64,000 nt of DNA from Gymnorhina tibicen (lineage: Eukaryota > Chordata > Aves > Passeriformes > Artamidae): positions 1,559,311 to 1,623,310 of the forward strand of contig VXAZ01000560.1 in NCBI GenBank assembly GCA_013399875.1, in the 5' to 3' direction. Below the pieces are notes generated by a model. That model was not told the origin of the DNA. It did no database searches and worked only from the letters and a program-made list of their open reading frames with translations. Positions 50,440 to 62,482 of this stretch are shown here, in pieces; position 1 is the first letter of the stretch, and every line of letters begins with the position of its first letter. Both the position numbers and the translations under genes were made by a program.

Positions 50440-50780
50440 ATTATACTAAATTCAACATTTTCATGTATGATAAGTTTAAAATCTCCTCTAATCAAATAGG
50501 GGAAGCCCTTTTCCCCTATTTTGCTATGGTTTTAGTTACCAGTAGGCCTCTAAAAATCTGTTTCTGTTTAAAAAGAAACCCTGAAAGGTTATATTTACTA
50601 TATGTATGAAAAAGGGTTGAATGATACAATTATATATTTTAGAATACTAAAGCAATGTATAAGAGACTAATGACGATCCCAAATTCAATTTTCAAACCTT
50701 TAATTGATCCCATCCCAAAGGTAACATTCTAGCTTAATTGCCATGCTGAAATGGTTGCAATTACATAAAATAAAACTGTT
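50440..50780. promoter_or_regulatory. Candidate conserved non-coding / enhancer-like A+T-rich block
   Basis: Homeodomain-type words recur (CCAATTATACT near 50438, TTTAATTGATCCC near 50699, AGCTTAATTGCC near 50732 and TGCAATTACAT near 50757) in repeat-free A+T-rich DNA. The claim rests on motif density only. Confidence 0.27.
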
Positions 50781-50784
50781 CATT

Positions 50785-51564
50785 GGTAACTGGAAAAAGT
50801 CTGCTCATTAAGCACATGACGGCCAGCCTTGAAAATACTTGATTGCAAAAGGATGCAACCACTTTGCTTATATTTCCTTTTCTGGTTAAACTTTCCTTCA
50901 CATATGTTGAGCTGGTTCCAAAAAGCCACACACGCACAACAGCAAGCTGGAGATGGAACATGGTGCTCTGCGTGTCTGTGCTCCTGCACCTTCCACAGGC
51001 AAAGCCACCTTCGAGGACGGAAGAAGGGACCAGAAGGACAAGTGACCTTGGTGCTGACCTGCTCAGCTGTGATTTCTAAAGGTGCTCCAGGAGAAGGGAG
51101 CTCTTTTGGAGCACTGAAAAAACTCAGGAAATAATAAGGAAAACTTAATCCCAAGTTAAAAGCAGAAGTTGCACTATGGGATACATAGGTATTCCTGAAG
51201 AGGTGTCACACAACTTGCAGAACTAGGTAAGGTTGGGATCTTCTCTGTTTATTTGGAAACCAAAGTAAAAGCAAAGGAAACATACGGTTTTTTAGAGGTG
51301 ACAGTAGATGTTGGTGAAGGAAGAAGACTGGCAGCTTTTTTATTATTGCCAAGAGAGCCTGAGCCACTCTCAATTTGATATCAACACCTGTGACACTTGG
51401 AAAGCTGCCTCACTGGATGCAAATGTCATGTAAATAGTTATGAGGTGCTTATTCATTACTGTTACTCTTATTATTCAACCTCTCTAAGATGCAACTGTCC
51501 AGCTGAGACAAGCACATCCATAAGAATTCACCAGAATTCGGAATAGGCACAAGAATTTCAGCTG
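50785..51564. other. Non-coding stretch, nothing recognised
   Basis: Mixed composition. Three open frames of 78-124 codons overlap on both strands at 50780-51154, which argues against coding. Two GAATTC words lie close together near 51526-51540. Confidence 0.45.
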
Positions 51565-51780
51565 TGGTAACCGTGGATCACTGGGACAAACTACTGAAGA
51601 GACAGCATCTCATTTTTTTTCCCTTTGATCTCATCCCAGCCAGGCTGGATGCCTTTCCAGGAGTTAACCTCCAGCCAAACATGCATCACTCTCCTCCTCT
51701 TGGGAATAAAAGGATGAATGTCTACAGTCCGTGGTATACAGGAGGTCAGACCAGGTGATCGAAAGCTCTGGTCCTAAATA
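51565..51780 (+). mobile_element. Ancient CR1-type LINE 3' end
   Basis: The ordered words GGATCACTGGGACAAACTAC, GGCTGGATGCCTTTCC and GTATACAGGAGGTCAGACCA followed by GGTGATCGAAAGCTCTGGTC match the 3' end of an old amniote CR1 lineage. Its consensus reads 'aaccactggaacaaactacc...agactggatgcctttct...tatgcaggaggtcagactagatgatctaatggtcccttctggc'. This lineage is common in turtles and crocodilians and occurs as fossils in birds. The matched order over 210 bp makes chance unlikely. Confidence 0.72.
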
Positions 51781-54700
51781 CCTGACTACCAAGTAACTCT
51801 CCAAGTAAACCTATCATACAGAAGTGTTGAAAATAATCCCCTTCTACAACACCTTAGTGCTTCCTTAGTGAGTGCCATCCTCTCAGCCTGAGTGCAGGTC
51901 TGGAGCTGTGTGGTCCTTGGGACTATATAAACTCAGTGAAAGGACATTCCCCATCCCAAGGAGCTTATGTCCAAATGGAAGATGAGATACAGAGAAGATA
52001 CAAACAGATGGGGAAGCACCAGGAAAGACTGAAATAATTATGTGTTTAATAAGCATCAACTGCAGCACTCCAGCTATGGCTTCTCAGTCAACTTCTATGT
52101 GAGGATTAAGTAAGTATTCTGGTTTTATACCAGTGAATTTCAGGATGCAGGACAGGTCACTGGATATGCCCATCCCATGATATGCATACATCTATCCATG
52201 ATACATGTGCTTATTACAGTCTCAGAAAACAGATCCTTTAAGCCTCCCACAGATACAGTCCAAGCGATGTAGGTGCCTGAAAGTCAGCCCCGAGAGCCTG
52301 GGTTTCTGTTTGCCTTTAACAAGAGGACTTAGACGTCCGATGGGACTTGGCTGTCCAAGCCATTCAGGGATGCCAGTGCCAGCCAAATATTGCCTATATA
52401 TATCTTTAAACATCTGAGCCTTTGAATGGCAGGGCGATGTAGTGATGAATAAATGCCTACTTGGACATAGAACAAAGATATCTGACTGGCTGAATAGGCA
52501 GCATTTGAATTGTACAGAACACACAGATACTCTGTAAATGAATGGCTGTTCACTCGCTCCATCAATAGAAAAAATTGCTCTTTCTCTTTCTGAGCGCACA
52601 GTATTTGCAGTAAGAAGGACACACAGATAAAACCGAAAATCTATTTCACAAGCATTTGAGCAGACTTGTGAAAATAGAGCCAGTGCATCATTTTGCTGAT
52701 GGAATCTAAAGTAGTGATTCAGATGGGAATCATCACTAGCCATGCAGACATTGGGGATCTGCACTCATCCTGAAGCGTGCAGGCTGGTAAAGCAGGATTC
52801 CAAGCCTGACCTACTTTTGTCCCTACCTTGTTCCATCAGACCTAAATCCTGGTCCTGCATTCAGCCTGGGAGACTGTTGTGAATACAAATGATTCCAGGC
52901 ATTGCTGATAGACTCAGAGGAGATCGAGTTCTGTATTTACTCGTACCATCCACACTTGGGAAATTCAGGGACTTTGAGGTCGCACAAAATTGTTCCTCTA
53001 GAAAAATCAATGCACATTTTGTGTAAATCAGCTTTGGAACAGCTTCAGGGTTCTGTGGAGGATCAGTCTTCACTCAGAGAGGGTGAAACTCAGCACAAAA
53101 ATTACTACCTGAAACTTTCCCAAACTTTACTAAAATAGAAATGAAAGGCCATATTCTTAGCTAGCATAAGCTGGCGCGGATCAGCTATATGACAATTACC
53201 ATGTGGATCAGCAAGGCTTGCATTTATTTGCCTGGCTGACCCACCTCTCCTATTGATCACTGCAGCTGAAATCTTCACTGTATACTTTTGTCTGATGCAA
53301 AAGAAAACAAATTAAATGTTAACTTTAAACTAAACCACAGATCATTATTCAGTTTGGTTTCAGCACTCTGCTAAGAAAACTCGGAGGTGTGGATGCTGTG
53401 GGGTTTGAAGATCATTTCAGCTTTGCATTTCTGCTCTAGCACAAGGAAGATGCTCTTTGGATTGCGGGACAAGTCTTTTCCATCAGTGCCCTTGGTCCTA
53501 ATGTCACTTAGAGATCAGACAGCTGAGCCAGCGCCATAGCAGGATTGATTGAAGATTTACCCTTGGGAAGAGGTAGGGGTTGCCTAAATGTCTCCTTGTT
53601 CTGACGCCTGACTCAAACTAGTCTAATTTGGGTACCCAGTAACACACCTGCCTGCTCTGCCAGGGGTTGTTTATCATTTTCATTAGGTACAGACTTTTAT
53701 AGGAGTTTGTTACCTGATACCAACTGCAGTACAAATGTGCAAAGCTCAGCCTGAGCAAATGAAAGGGAAAACATGGAATGCTGGCTGTGCATAGAGCAAG
53801 GTCCTTGACTTAATTTCTGTTCAATTTGGGATTTTTAGATATTGTCTAATTAACAAGGACCTGCAAAGAGACCAGTTGCTATCTTGTAACAGGGAAAGGA
53901 CTTTGGTTTTCATTTCAGTCCATTGATAAAATGGCTAAACTGGACCCTTGCAATGTGAATTTTTATCACCTGACTTAAGTTTTGTTAAGTTTAGGAACTC
54001 ACACATCGAACTGCATTTCTCTGCTTTCATCTTTCACCAGCTCTATCCTTCTTCAGCTCTCATGAACACAGACCCTGGGGGTGAAACAGAACCAAGGAAG
54101 ACAGAGGACAGAGGGTGGTTCAGGTCTGCTGAGGGTAGCAGGTGTAGCAGTGCAGAACTGGAAGAGAAGCTGCACAGGTGCAGCCAGAACACCAGACAAA
54201 GGGTGAAAACACTAATGCACTGCACAAAACATCCACCCCCAAATATTATTAACCCCAGATAAATGGAAGAGGGTGAGAAGCAGCAAGTACCTTGGGCAGT
54301 GCAGCAGAGGCTGTACCAGAGGTGCTGTAGGAGCCAGCAGAGAGCTGGGAGCAGACCTGGGGTGCTCTAATCCTCACCCTCCTCCTCTAACTGCTGTGCA
54401 ATGCTGAGACTTTCATCCAAACCTCCTCAACTGCCTGGAAAGTGCAAACTGATAACACTGCTATGGAAGCTTCAGACCCACATGGGGTCATTGCATAACA
54501 CCCCACATAATGAAGGAGATATTTATGTCCTCTCAGTACAAAGCCAGTTAATAATCACCATTAGAAACAGCATGAAACGAGAGCACACAAAGCAGAGTTC
54601 GCTCCACTCAGAGTGTAAATTGCATAGTACTCCAAGATGAAGGCATGTTGTATTCTTTCCATGGTTATATTTAAATCTGTGTTTTCTTTAATTTAAATCT

Positions 54701-55291
54701 GCTCTATAAAGATCTCAGCAATTTGAGACAAAAGTATCCTTTAAAAACAGAAAAAAAAAATGACATGATAGCATCCTTCATGCCAGGCTGGCCCTGTTGT
54801 GATTTTACATTGAGGGTGCATTTTAATTGATGAAATGTGCTACACAGCACAACTTGAAAAAGTAACAACCTTTAGTTACCATTTGGAAATGTGATGGAGG
54901 TGGCAGAAGTTAAACTCTTAGGACTAAATGAAATAACAGAAGCTCCCTATCCTTTCTTGAAGACGCTCATTAGTTTTCACTTTCTCACATTCTGTTTGCC
55001 ATGGATTTCATCCAAGAATGACGGATGCAGAGTTATTAAGCAAGTGATAGTTTCAAAACTCCAAGTGTCAGTGCTCAGTGTGGGAGCTCAGTTACCTTGC
55101 AGAGGGCAAAGGGCTTAAATACCCCTGCCCTGGCACTGGCATCACCACAGAGGGAATGATCACACGGAAAGGTACTGTCAGAACAGTCTAAGAGACACAA
55201 GTCAGTTATAGGAATGGACAAATAAAGAAATGAGGAATATTTGAGGAATAATCTGGTATTTGAATGCCTCAGCATACACAGGAAACTGGGG
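51781..55291. other. Non-coding stretch, nothing firmly recognised
   Basis: About 3.5 kb of mixed sequence. CCAAGGAGCTTATGTCCAAA (near 51957) resembles a word that recurs in old amniote repeats, but the match is too short to call. A 180-codon minus-strand open frame (52222-52764) overlaps other open frames and has no recognisable domain. Confidence 0.45.
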
Positions 55292-55320
55292 AAAAAAAAA
55301 AAAAAAGAAAAAAAAGAGGA
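55292..55320. repeat. A-rich low-complexity tract
   Basis: An A15 run, G, an A8 run and then GAGGA. Simple purine-rich sequence. Confidence 0.8.
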
Positions 55321-55524
55321 AGGAGTGTTAGTTTGCAGAAGGCAATGAACAAGTACCTTTTCTTAAATTCAGTCCAGGGCTGGGATGTAGGGATATCTTA
55401 AACACTATAAGGTCTCTGTGAGGGAAGAGGCAAATCACTAAAGTTTCTGATTCTGGGCTTGGGAGAGAAACCTGCATGTAGAGGTTGCTTTTCTCATTCC
55501 CATGGGCCTGCTGACCAGTCATTG

Positions 55525-55614
55525 TCATAGAGTCATTGGCTGGTTTGGCTTGGAAGGGACCTTAAAGGTCATCCAGTTCCAACCCCCCTGAATGGGCAGG
55601 GCACCTTCCACTAG
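55525..55614 (-). mobile_element. CR1 LINE, very short 3' fragment
   Basis: TCATAGAGTCATTGGCTGGT, TTGGCTTGGAAGGGACCTTA, AGGTCATCCAGTTCCAACCC and GGGCAGGGCACCTTCCACTA are the terminal 90 bp of CR1 in reverse orientation. The copy stops at the conserved TTCCACTAG word, so it is an extreme 5' truncation. Confidence 0.9.
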
Positions 55615-58600
55615 AAGTCCATGGGACATGGGCGGGGTACAAAAGGCTAAATGAACGTGCTAGAGAACATGGAAGGCAAAGCAAGGGGCCCTCTCCAACT
55701 GGGAAGCAGAAAAGCAAAGAGCCCATATGATCTTTCCCCATTTTACCTTCCAAGTGACACAACCAACACACTTCCTCCTTTTCCAAAAATCTGGAGATTT
55801 ACTCTGTCCCTGTTCATTTGTATCTCCTGCCTCTTGCTGACACTCAGAATGAGTCAAGCCCATGTGTCAAGCAAGACCCTGCTTTTTTTAATTGCTTTCC
55901 CCACTTGATGAATTTGCTCACAAACTGAAGAGGAAACAAAAAAAACACACTCAAAAAATCATCTGGTAATGTAGATTTTTTTCTGTCCTAGATGCAGTAA
56001 AAACCTAACAGGGGTCTGAGTGAGAAGCCTGTTGAGCAGTTTCTCACTTGTTTTCCAAGCTCAAGTGATATGATGTGTGTCAGCTTGGATCAGACTCTGC
56101 AAGTCTGGATGTCGAGTGCTGGCTGGCGGTTCATATTCCACACCTGGAAGCCAGCAGTGTCGTATCTAGAACCAAAGTCTGAACTCTACTTTTGTAAGAG
56201 TTTCTCTGTTTAAACTACAAGCTTCAGACTTATTGTAAAGATTTGATTTTACTTCTGAATTAATGTAGAGACTCTTGTTAACATCCAGCCTGGCAGTGGT
56301 TTAGATTGGGAGGAACCTTCTGGAGCAGTGGACCTCACCAGGTTATTTTTTCCCTTGAAACTAGAATCCTATGACTCTTGCCATCAGATTTTGCAGAGGA
56401 CTCTCTTCTGGAGAGGAAAAAAAGTTGATTTAAGCCCATTCCATAGTGTCTTGCTTTTGAGTTTGTAGCCAGTCCCTATTCCCACTGACTGAGATTTTAA
56501 AGCCCTGCTGCAGCAGATCCTGTGACCCGGCAGTTCCCAGCCTTGGCTTTTGTTGTGGCTTTGCCACTCCCTCTGATCCTGTCTTCTTGATCTGCTCTCT
56601 CAGGCACCCATTTCTAGGCCTTTTCTATGTTTTGGATTCATGCCTGCATCTCCAACGCGTTGCTGTCGTTTCCCATGGCTTTACTGTCAGTTCCTTTGTG
56701 TACGCTCATCTTTCATTGAGGCCTTCAGACCGCCTCAATTTGTCTCGTGCTCTCTAACACATTTTGGGCAGCCCTGATGGTATTCTCCAAATACATATTT
56801 TGCTGCAAGTCCACACATTTATTCTTTACTGGTCTTAGTCTTCCTGTAACCTTAATTAGAAATATAATTAGATGATGGCTGCTATTCCTTGGGAGCTCCC
56901 AAGCATGCACTAATTGATAGCCCCCCATTACTCAGTATGAGCCATAGAAAAATCCATTTGCTGTAACAGCTGTTGCAGGGCACGGATGGGAAACAAGGTG
57001 TCAGGGCATTTCTAGAAAGGTCCAGAAGAAAATGAACTGTATGAATGTAATAGAGTGCCTTCAGGAATGGATGAGGGCTGATTTATCTCCGCTCTACCAA
57101 TTATACCATTATAATTCCTGCCAGTAAGAATTTTTAACATACGGTTTGCTGATGGGTTCATGAAAACAGGGCTGGTCTGGACCTGCAGAAATCCCCTGTG
57201 AGAGCCTCTGTCCAAAAGATGGCTTGTTCCTGGCAGAGATTTGTCGAGCATATTCTTTAGCATGCTCTGTTACAGTGGCCTGGGCATGTCCTAAGGAGGT
57301 TTTTTTATTTTTTCTGCAAGGTCTGGAAAAAGAACAGGAGCAGCAATAACATCCACTGGAGAGTCAAAGTATTTGAGAGCTTCCAGGGGCACATTCCTGA
57401 CAGTTGTAAGAGCTGGTGTAGAGTACTAAGAGTGGGCTTGCACCAGAAAACAGATGTGGAAGAGAAAATTTCTGTCCCAAAGAGCTCACAGAAATGGTAA
57501 AGGGGTTTTGTATCCATTTCAGCTTGAGGTTTTTTTAGGCTTTGTGATCTTCTTTACCTCAAATCAGTTTGTCCATTTTTAATATTATTCAGGGTTATAG
57601 GAAGGAAATGCTTTAAACTGGCAGATTTCATTGACAATTGCTAAATGTGGGCTGCAGAACAATGCAGTGCTCTTCCTTGGTCCATGATAGGCTCATGAAT
57701 GCCAGTTTGGTATGATTTTGGGATACCTTCAGACTGAATGTGGATGCAGATTCAGTTCTAGCTCTATTAGCACACCCGACTTCTTTAGACAGAACTTGTC
57801 ATCCTGTGGTCAGGATTAAGATAACAGACGTTTCACACAGCCCATGAACAGTTTCACCGGCAGCATTATTTCCACCAAACAGGTGAGCAGAAAGGACAGA
57901 AGGGCCTCCTTCAACCTCTGTTGAAATACATGGAAAAACTCACACTGCCTCCATAAGAAGTTAGATCAAGTTCCAAGGCTGCACGTCAACATTTTTCTGA
58001 GCACTCCTGACTCTGCACAGGGGCCCCTACATCATGTTACATTCCTTAGCAGAATAAAGGATGTGGGAATTTTTTACCCTTCCAGAGACAGCTCTCCTTT
58101 GAAATCACATTTGTTTTCTCTGTAAGTGCCGGAAAGAAATGGATGGGAAAAGCTCAACAGTGAACTCTAAACTGCCTTTTATGCTGGCATCATTTTTTGG
58201 AGGGGGGAGGAAGGGAGTGTGCGTGCACAGGCACTCACAGCTAAGGTCTTAATTCTATCTCCAGATGCTGTGCATAATCTAGAGGTTTATCTTAATGAAT
58301 TATTTCTGTTATTACTGCAGGCAAAGTGAGATTTAATTTGATGTGTGATATATCCCTGGATTAACTACCCTTTGGTTTTATTTGCTCCATAATGGTGAAT
58401 TTTTGTTTATAGACCCATTTTGTAATTACATCCCTGAGCTCAGAAGGGCTACAGCAATGCTGCTCCATCCTATAGGAAATCAGGATCCAATTCCCTTCTC
58501 CCAGTCCTGTTGTCAGCTGTGGCTAAAACAGAAGCTGCACAATATGATGTTCACCATTTTGTCTCCCTTAATCACAGTTTTACAGGACAAAGTACAATGA

Positions 58601-59499
58601 ATGGAAAGACTCTCCTTGGCTGGGGACTTTTGGATACCACTTGGGAGATTTATGCAAAGTGGCAGAGAAGCTTCACCTTGAAAAATAGCAACAGTGTGTG
58701 TTATAACAGGTGCCAGGAACAATCAGTTGAGTCCTTCATGATACCTACATGTTCAAAGTGTCATGGCTCCACGAGAGGCTCCAAGGGAGGCAGAGGGAGC
58801 TGTGGGGCATGGCAGCATGCAGAGCAGGGGTTCATTAATTCCTTATTTCCCAACTGTCCTCCTCTCATTGGGAAGTCAAACCTTCAGCCCATGTTGAAAG
58901 ATGCAGTGTTGGCTGGTGGTCAGGGCAATGAACACTCCTCTCCTTCCTACCCCATCCAGCCCAGCCCAAGCCCTTCCCTTGTCTCATACCCAGGAGGTCT
59001 GGGACCAACATGTCTTATGCACGTCCTTGCAATACCCCCAGCTGTCACAAGAGAAAGAGAAGCCTGACCTTGATCCAGCTTATCCACTTCCCTGGTGCTC
59101 ATGTGGCAAAACCATGAGGGTCCCCCACTCCTGGTCCGAGGGGGAGAGCTGGGGGGGCTGAGATCCCAGTGCAGCTCTGTGGAGAGCAGGACACAGCGCT
59201 GCGGTCCCAGGAGCTGTGGCAGCACCCGCACCTAATCCCCCGGGAACATATGGCGTGGCACTCACGCAGAATCAGGTTTCATTGCAATCATGGTGATCTT
59301 AATTAGTACTACTTATAACAACAGAAGTCAGCCTAAGTACCGGGAAAAGTAAACGGAAGCAACAAATCCATCTGGGTATTAGTGTGCCCCTTGGAAAGGG
59401 TGGGGGTTTTTTGGACTTTTGACCCAAAGCAGCTTTGCCTCGCTCAACCCTTCACTCACAAACCTGCACTCAGCTTGCTGGGGTTCACAAACTTTGTAT
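55615..59499. other. Non-coding stretch with one possible CR1 scrap
   Basis: About 3.9 kb. GGTTTAGATTGGGAGGAACC followed by TTCTGGAGCAGTGGACCTC (about 56298-56337) resembles the reversed CR1 3' end 'ggtttgggttggaagggacctctggagatca'. The segment 58240-58390 is A+T-rich and repeat-free (CTTAATGAATTATTTCTG). The longest open frame of the window (185 codons, 58510-59067, plus) lies here; it has no domain and is overlapped by open frames in other phases. Confidence 0.45.
56298..56340 (-). repeat. Possible CR1 3'-end scrap
   Basis: See the enclosing stretch. Two consecutive words match the reversed CR1 tail region, but the octamer tail and the downstream module are not recognisable. Confidence 0.3.
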
Positions 59500-59860
59500 T
59501 GTTCAGCCTGGAGAAGACGAGGCTTTGGGGTGACCTAATTGTGGCCTTCCAGTACCTGAAGGAGCTGACAATAGAGCTGGAGAGAGACTATTTACAAGGG
59601 CCTGGAGGACAAGGGGGAATGGCTTCCCACTGACAGACAGTAGGTTTAGATTAGATATTAGGAAAAAATGCTTCCCTGTGAGGGTGGTGAGGCCCTGGCA
59701 CAGGTTGCCCAGAGAAGCTGTGGCTGCCCCACCCCTGGAAGTGTCCAAGGCCAGGTTGGACAGGGCTTGGAGCAACCTGGGATAGTGGAAGGGGATTGGA
59801 ATGAGATGAGATTTAAGGTCCCTCCCAACCCAAACCATTCCATGGTTCTTTGATTTTGTG
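59500..59860 (+). mobile_element. CR1 LINE, 5'-truncated copy with intact 3' end
   Basis: TTCAGCCTGGAGAAGACGAG, GGGGTGACCTAATTGTGGCC and TTCCAGTACCTGAAGGAGCT open the fragment. GAGGGTGGTGAGGCCCTGGC, GCCCAGAGAAGCTGTGGCTG, CCCTGGAAGTGTCCAAGGCC and GGAGCAACCTGGGATAGTGG follow. It ends CATTCCAT-GGTTCTTT-GATTTTGT, which are degenerate CR1 octamers. About 360 bp is present, with no intact coding region. Confidence 0.94.
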
Positions 59861-60092
59861 GACTGATCTCCTTCCCAGGGTGACCCATGCTGGAGTGGCA
59901 GAGCTGTGCTCCTGCCAGAACCCTGGGTGATGGAGCACTCACTTGGAGTGGGCACCTCCATGGGACAAGGCAGCAGCTACAAAGTTCAAACTGAAGATTG
60001 TGCTTTCAGAGAGGGAGGTGCTGGGTTCAATCCCTAGTCAAAGAGTCACAACAAAAAATATTTCATCGGTACACATCACATTGAAGACAAAG
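59861..60092. other. Short non-coding interval
   Basis: It contains GGTTCAATCCC (60023-60033), which looks like a Pol III B-box. No A-box, acceptor stem or anticodon arm can be folded around it, so no tRNA is called. Confidence 0.4.
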
Positions 60093-60155
60093 TGTTTGGT
60101 TTTATACTGACAGACAAGAATGTTTGATTTTTTACTGACAGACAAGAATATTTGA
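60093..60155. repeat. 28-bp tandem duplication (about 2.25 copies)
   Basis: Units at 60093-60120 and 60121-60148 share TGTTTG, a T-rich middle and TACTGACAGACAAGAA, with two mismatches. A third partial copy begins TATTTGA at 60149. It is a small local minisatellite-like duplication. Confidence 0.88.
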
Positions 60156-61194
60156 GGCCATTAAAATGCATGGAGCCAAAGCCTCTGGTTTGTAAAGAGT
60201 GCCTGCAGATTTACGTTACGCAGCTTGTATTTGTAATTACTCCTGATGTGTCAGTTCTCATACACTCCCATTAAAAGTTTATGTCCACTTTTTTTTTCCC
60301 CCCAGCTAATAAAATTAAATGTTAAAAAGCCAAAGCAAAAAATTGAAATATGTTGGTCTTGCTTGGACCAGTACAAGATGGGATATTCAGAGCTGACACC
60401 AAAGCTGTCTTCAGAATCACCTACTGTTCTGAGAGCCATGTACTAAAACCCAGCTTCCTGCCTTTTCCTTGTTAAAACCAAACCTGAAGTGTTGTTTTAC
60501 AGCCTTGGGAGTGTGAATTTCAAATGGCCCTTAAGGGTGGAAAGTGATTTAAAAATATTTTTCTAAGAAACTCCAAAAACACAAGCAGCATTTTTATGAG
60601 TAAATCTAGGAGTATGCGTCAACATTTGCAAATATATCTGAGGGATGCAAGGAACATAAATCCCAGGACTTTAAAGTTGTCACAAGGCCAAATTCTTCTT
60701 TCCTTTACTCATGAGTAGTGTTGCTCTAGTCAATGGCTTGAAACAGTTTCTGTAAATAAAATGAGTAAGATTTAGCCTGAAGTCTAGAGAAAATAATATG
60801 AACAATCTTTCTTCCCCCCAGGGAGTAGAAGCCGAGCATTCCTTGGCTTGCCCTGTCCCTGCATAGCCCGTGGGGCAGGATCCACCGTGCTGGCTGCCCC
60901 ACGTGTCGAGTGCCTTCAGCCCAGCTGTCCGTGGGGCTCCTGGTTCCCTGGCATCACGCTGGTGCTGCAGGATCTTGTGGCCATTCCCAGCCACCTCTGC
61001 CCAGGGCTCTGTCTCTTCCCAGTTGTTTTGCTGGAGGAGAGAGGCACCACTGGGATCCTCCACTTATTCCTGACTTAACTGAAGACCAGAGGAGCAGAGG
61101 GGAGGGAGCAGCAGGACAGAGGTTACCACACTCACATTCCTCTGCATGTTCCAGTCAGGGCTGGAGACAGTCAAACCCTCCCAGCACTGGCTTT
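60156..61194. other. Non-coding stretch, nothing recognised
   Basis: A+T-rich to about 60780, then G+C-richer to about 61060. Overlapping open frames on both strands (127 codons minus at 60680-61063; 104 codons plus at 60910-61224) have no domain. Confidence 0.45.
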
Positions 61195-61250
61195 GGTTTT
61201 CAAGGCCAGGAAGGACCATTATGATAATCCCATTTGACCTCATCCACCAC
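61195..61250 (-). mobile_element. Ancient CR1-type LINE 3' end, short remnant
   Basis: AGGCCAGGAAGGACCATTAT, GATAATCCCATTTGACCTCA and TCCACC follow 'ggccagaagggaccattatgatcatctagtctgacctcctgcac'. That is the reverse-oriented 3' end of the same old lineage as the copy at 51.6 kb. Only about 55 bp can be followed. Confidence 0.62.
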
Positions 61251-62482
61251 TGAAAGGGGCTGAGGAACCAACAACATGCTCATGAAGTTAAACAGAGCTT
61301 GCAGGGATTTAAAAGCCACCACAGAGAATTTATGCTGGTAATTACAGCCCTGCTACAAATTTCTTGAGAAAAAATATTGGTTTGGGTCTTTTTTTTGCAT
61401 TCTAGAGTACTTTTTTTGCAAGAAGTGGATGCTGGGTCTGTTACTCACCTGCCACTGTAGCAGGTCATTTACTGATCCTTTTTCCTATGCTAATAAGGTA
61501 TAATAAATTTGACACCAGTAAAGAAACTATAAAGACTTGAAGACTATTATTACAGATTTTGTATGTGCAGTGAAAGGCAAATTGTTTGCAGCAATTATTG
61601 ATTGGGAAAGGCTGATTTAATGTAATAGTAGAATATAAAAGAAAGAAATATAATAAAAAAATAAAATTAATATACCAGTCACAGAATCTGAACTCAAAAA
61701 GCCAATAAAAGACATGCAATAAAGCACTCCAGAGAAATGGAACTCTGTCACGGTGAATATCAAGTGATTTACTGAAAAGTGCAGATATCAGCTGCAGCAT
61801 TCCTCACTGCTCAGACATTTACTTGAGTCCTGTCTATGTTCATTGTTTGACAAAATTAGTAACTTCAGCCAAACCCACATTTCACTGATTGCAAAGTGTC
61901 AGCAAGGTCTTCACCTGCCTCGCCATGGAAGCCGAGCTTTGAAGTCGTACTCTGGGATGCAGAGTAGGGATTCAGAAAGATGTTTGTCCAGAAGGAAAAT
62001 GCTGGTGTCATCAGCCTACCGAGGGAACAGCTAAAAATGGAAGATTTCCCAGGGAGCTGGGGTCCAGTTACACAGTGGTACAAGATGTCCTACAATACAG
62101 TGCCCATTTGAGCAGCACCCTGTGTGAGAACAGTGGCATCATCAATGTCAAAATCGTATGCCAGACCCCACAAACATCATTGACATTGGCTACAAAATCA
62201 GGAGGCTAAACAGAGGAAGCTAAAGATATGCCCTTCATATTTGTTATATGACATTTTTGGACCTTCTAGTGTTTGGATTGTCAAGCTTTGTTTTGTCTCC
62301 ATGAAGACCTGGTCTGTGTTTTATTTTGTGCCAAAGCTCAGATTAGTGGTGTGTTCAACCTCCAGCAGTTCCTGCCCTTGAGGACTGAAGTCTGTCACAA
62401 TGAGGACTTGCAGCACAGGCAGAACCAGAGGTTGGTGGCAAATCAGATAAAAGCAGGAGGAAGAAATACAAGAAAGATAGGG
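61251..62482. other. Non-coding stretch, nothing recognised
   Basis: Mixed composition. An A+T-rich patch at about 61600-61690 accounts for the 111-codon minus-strand open frame at 61465-61800, which reads as a low-complexity hydrophobic peptide without a domain. Confidence 0.45.

Noticed and set aside
52222..52764. 180-codon minus-strand open frame as a possible gene
   Set aside because: No domain, a 97-codon open frame in another phase overlaps it, and there is no splice or promoter context. It fits chance in 64 kb searched in six frames.
57470..57500. Old repeat word GTCCCAAAGAGCTCACAG
   Set aside because: A single short match to a word found in several ancient repeats, with no supporting flanks.
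59503..59961. 152-codon minus-strand open frame
   Set aside because: It is mostly the antisense reading of the CR1 3' module; the same peptide pattern recurs at the other CR1 copies.
60001..60040. B-box-like GGTTCAATCCC suggesting a tRNA gene
   Set aside because: No A-box at the right distance and no cloverleaf (acceptor, anticodon or T arm) can be drawn from the flanks.
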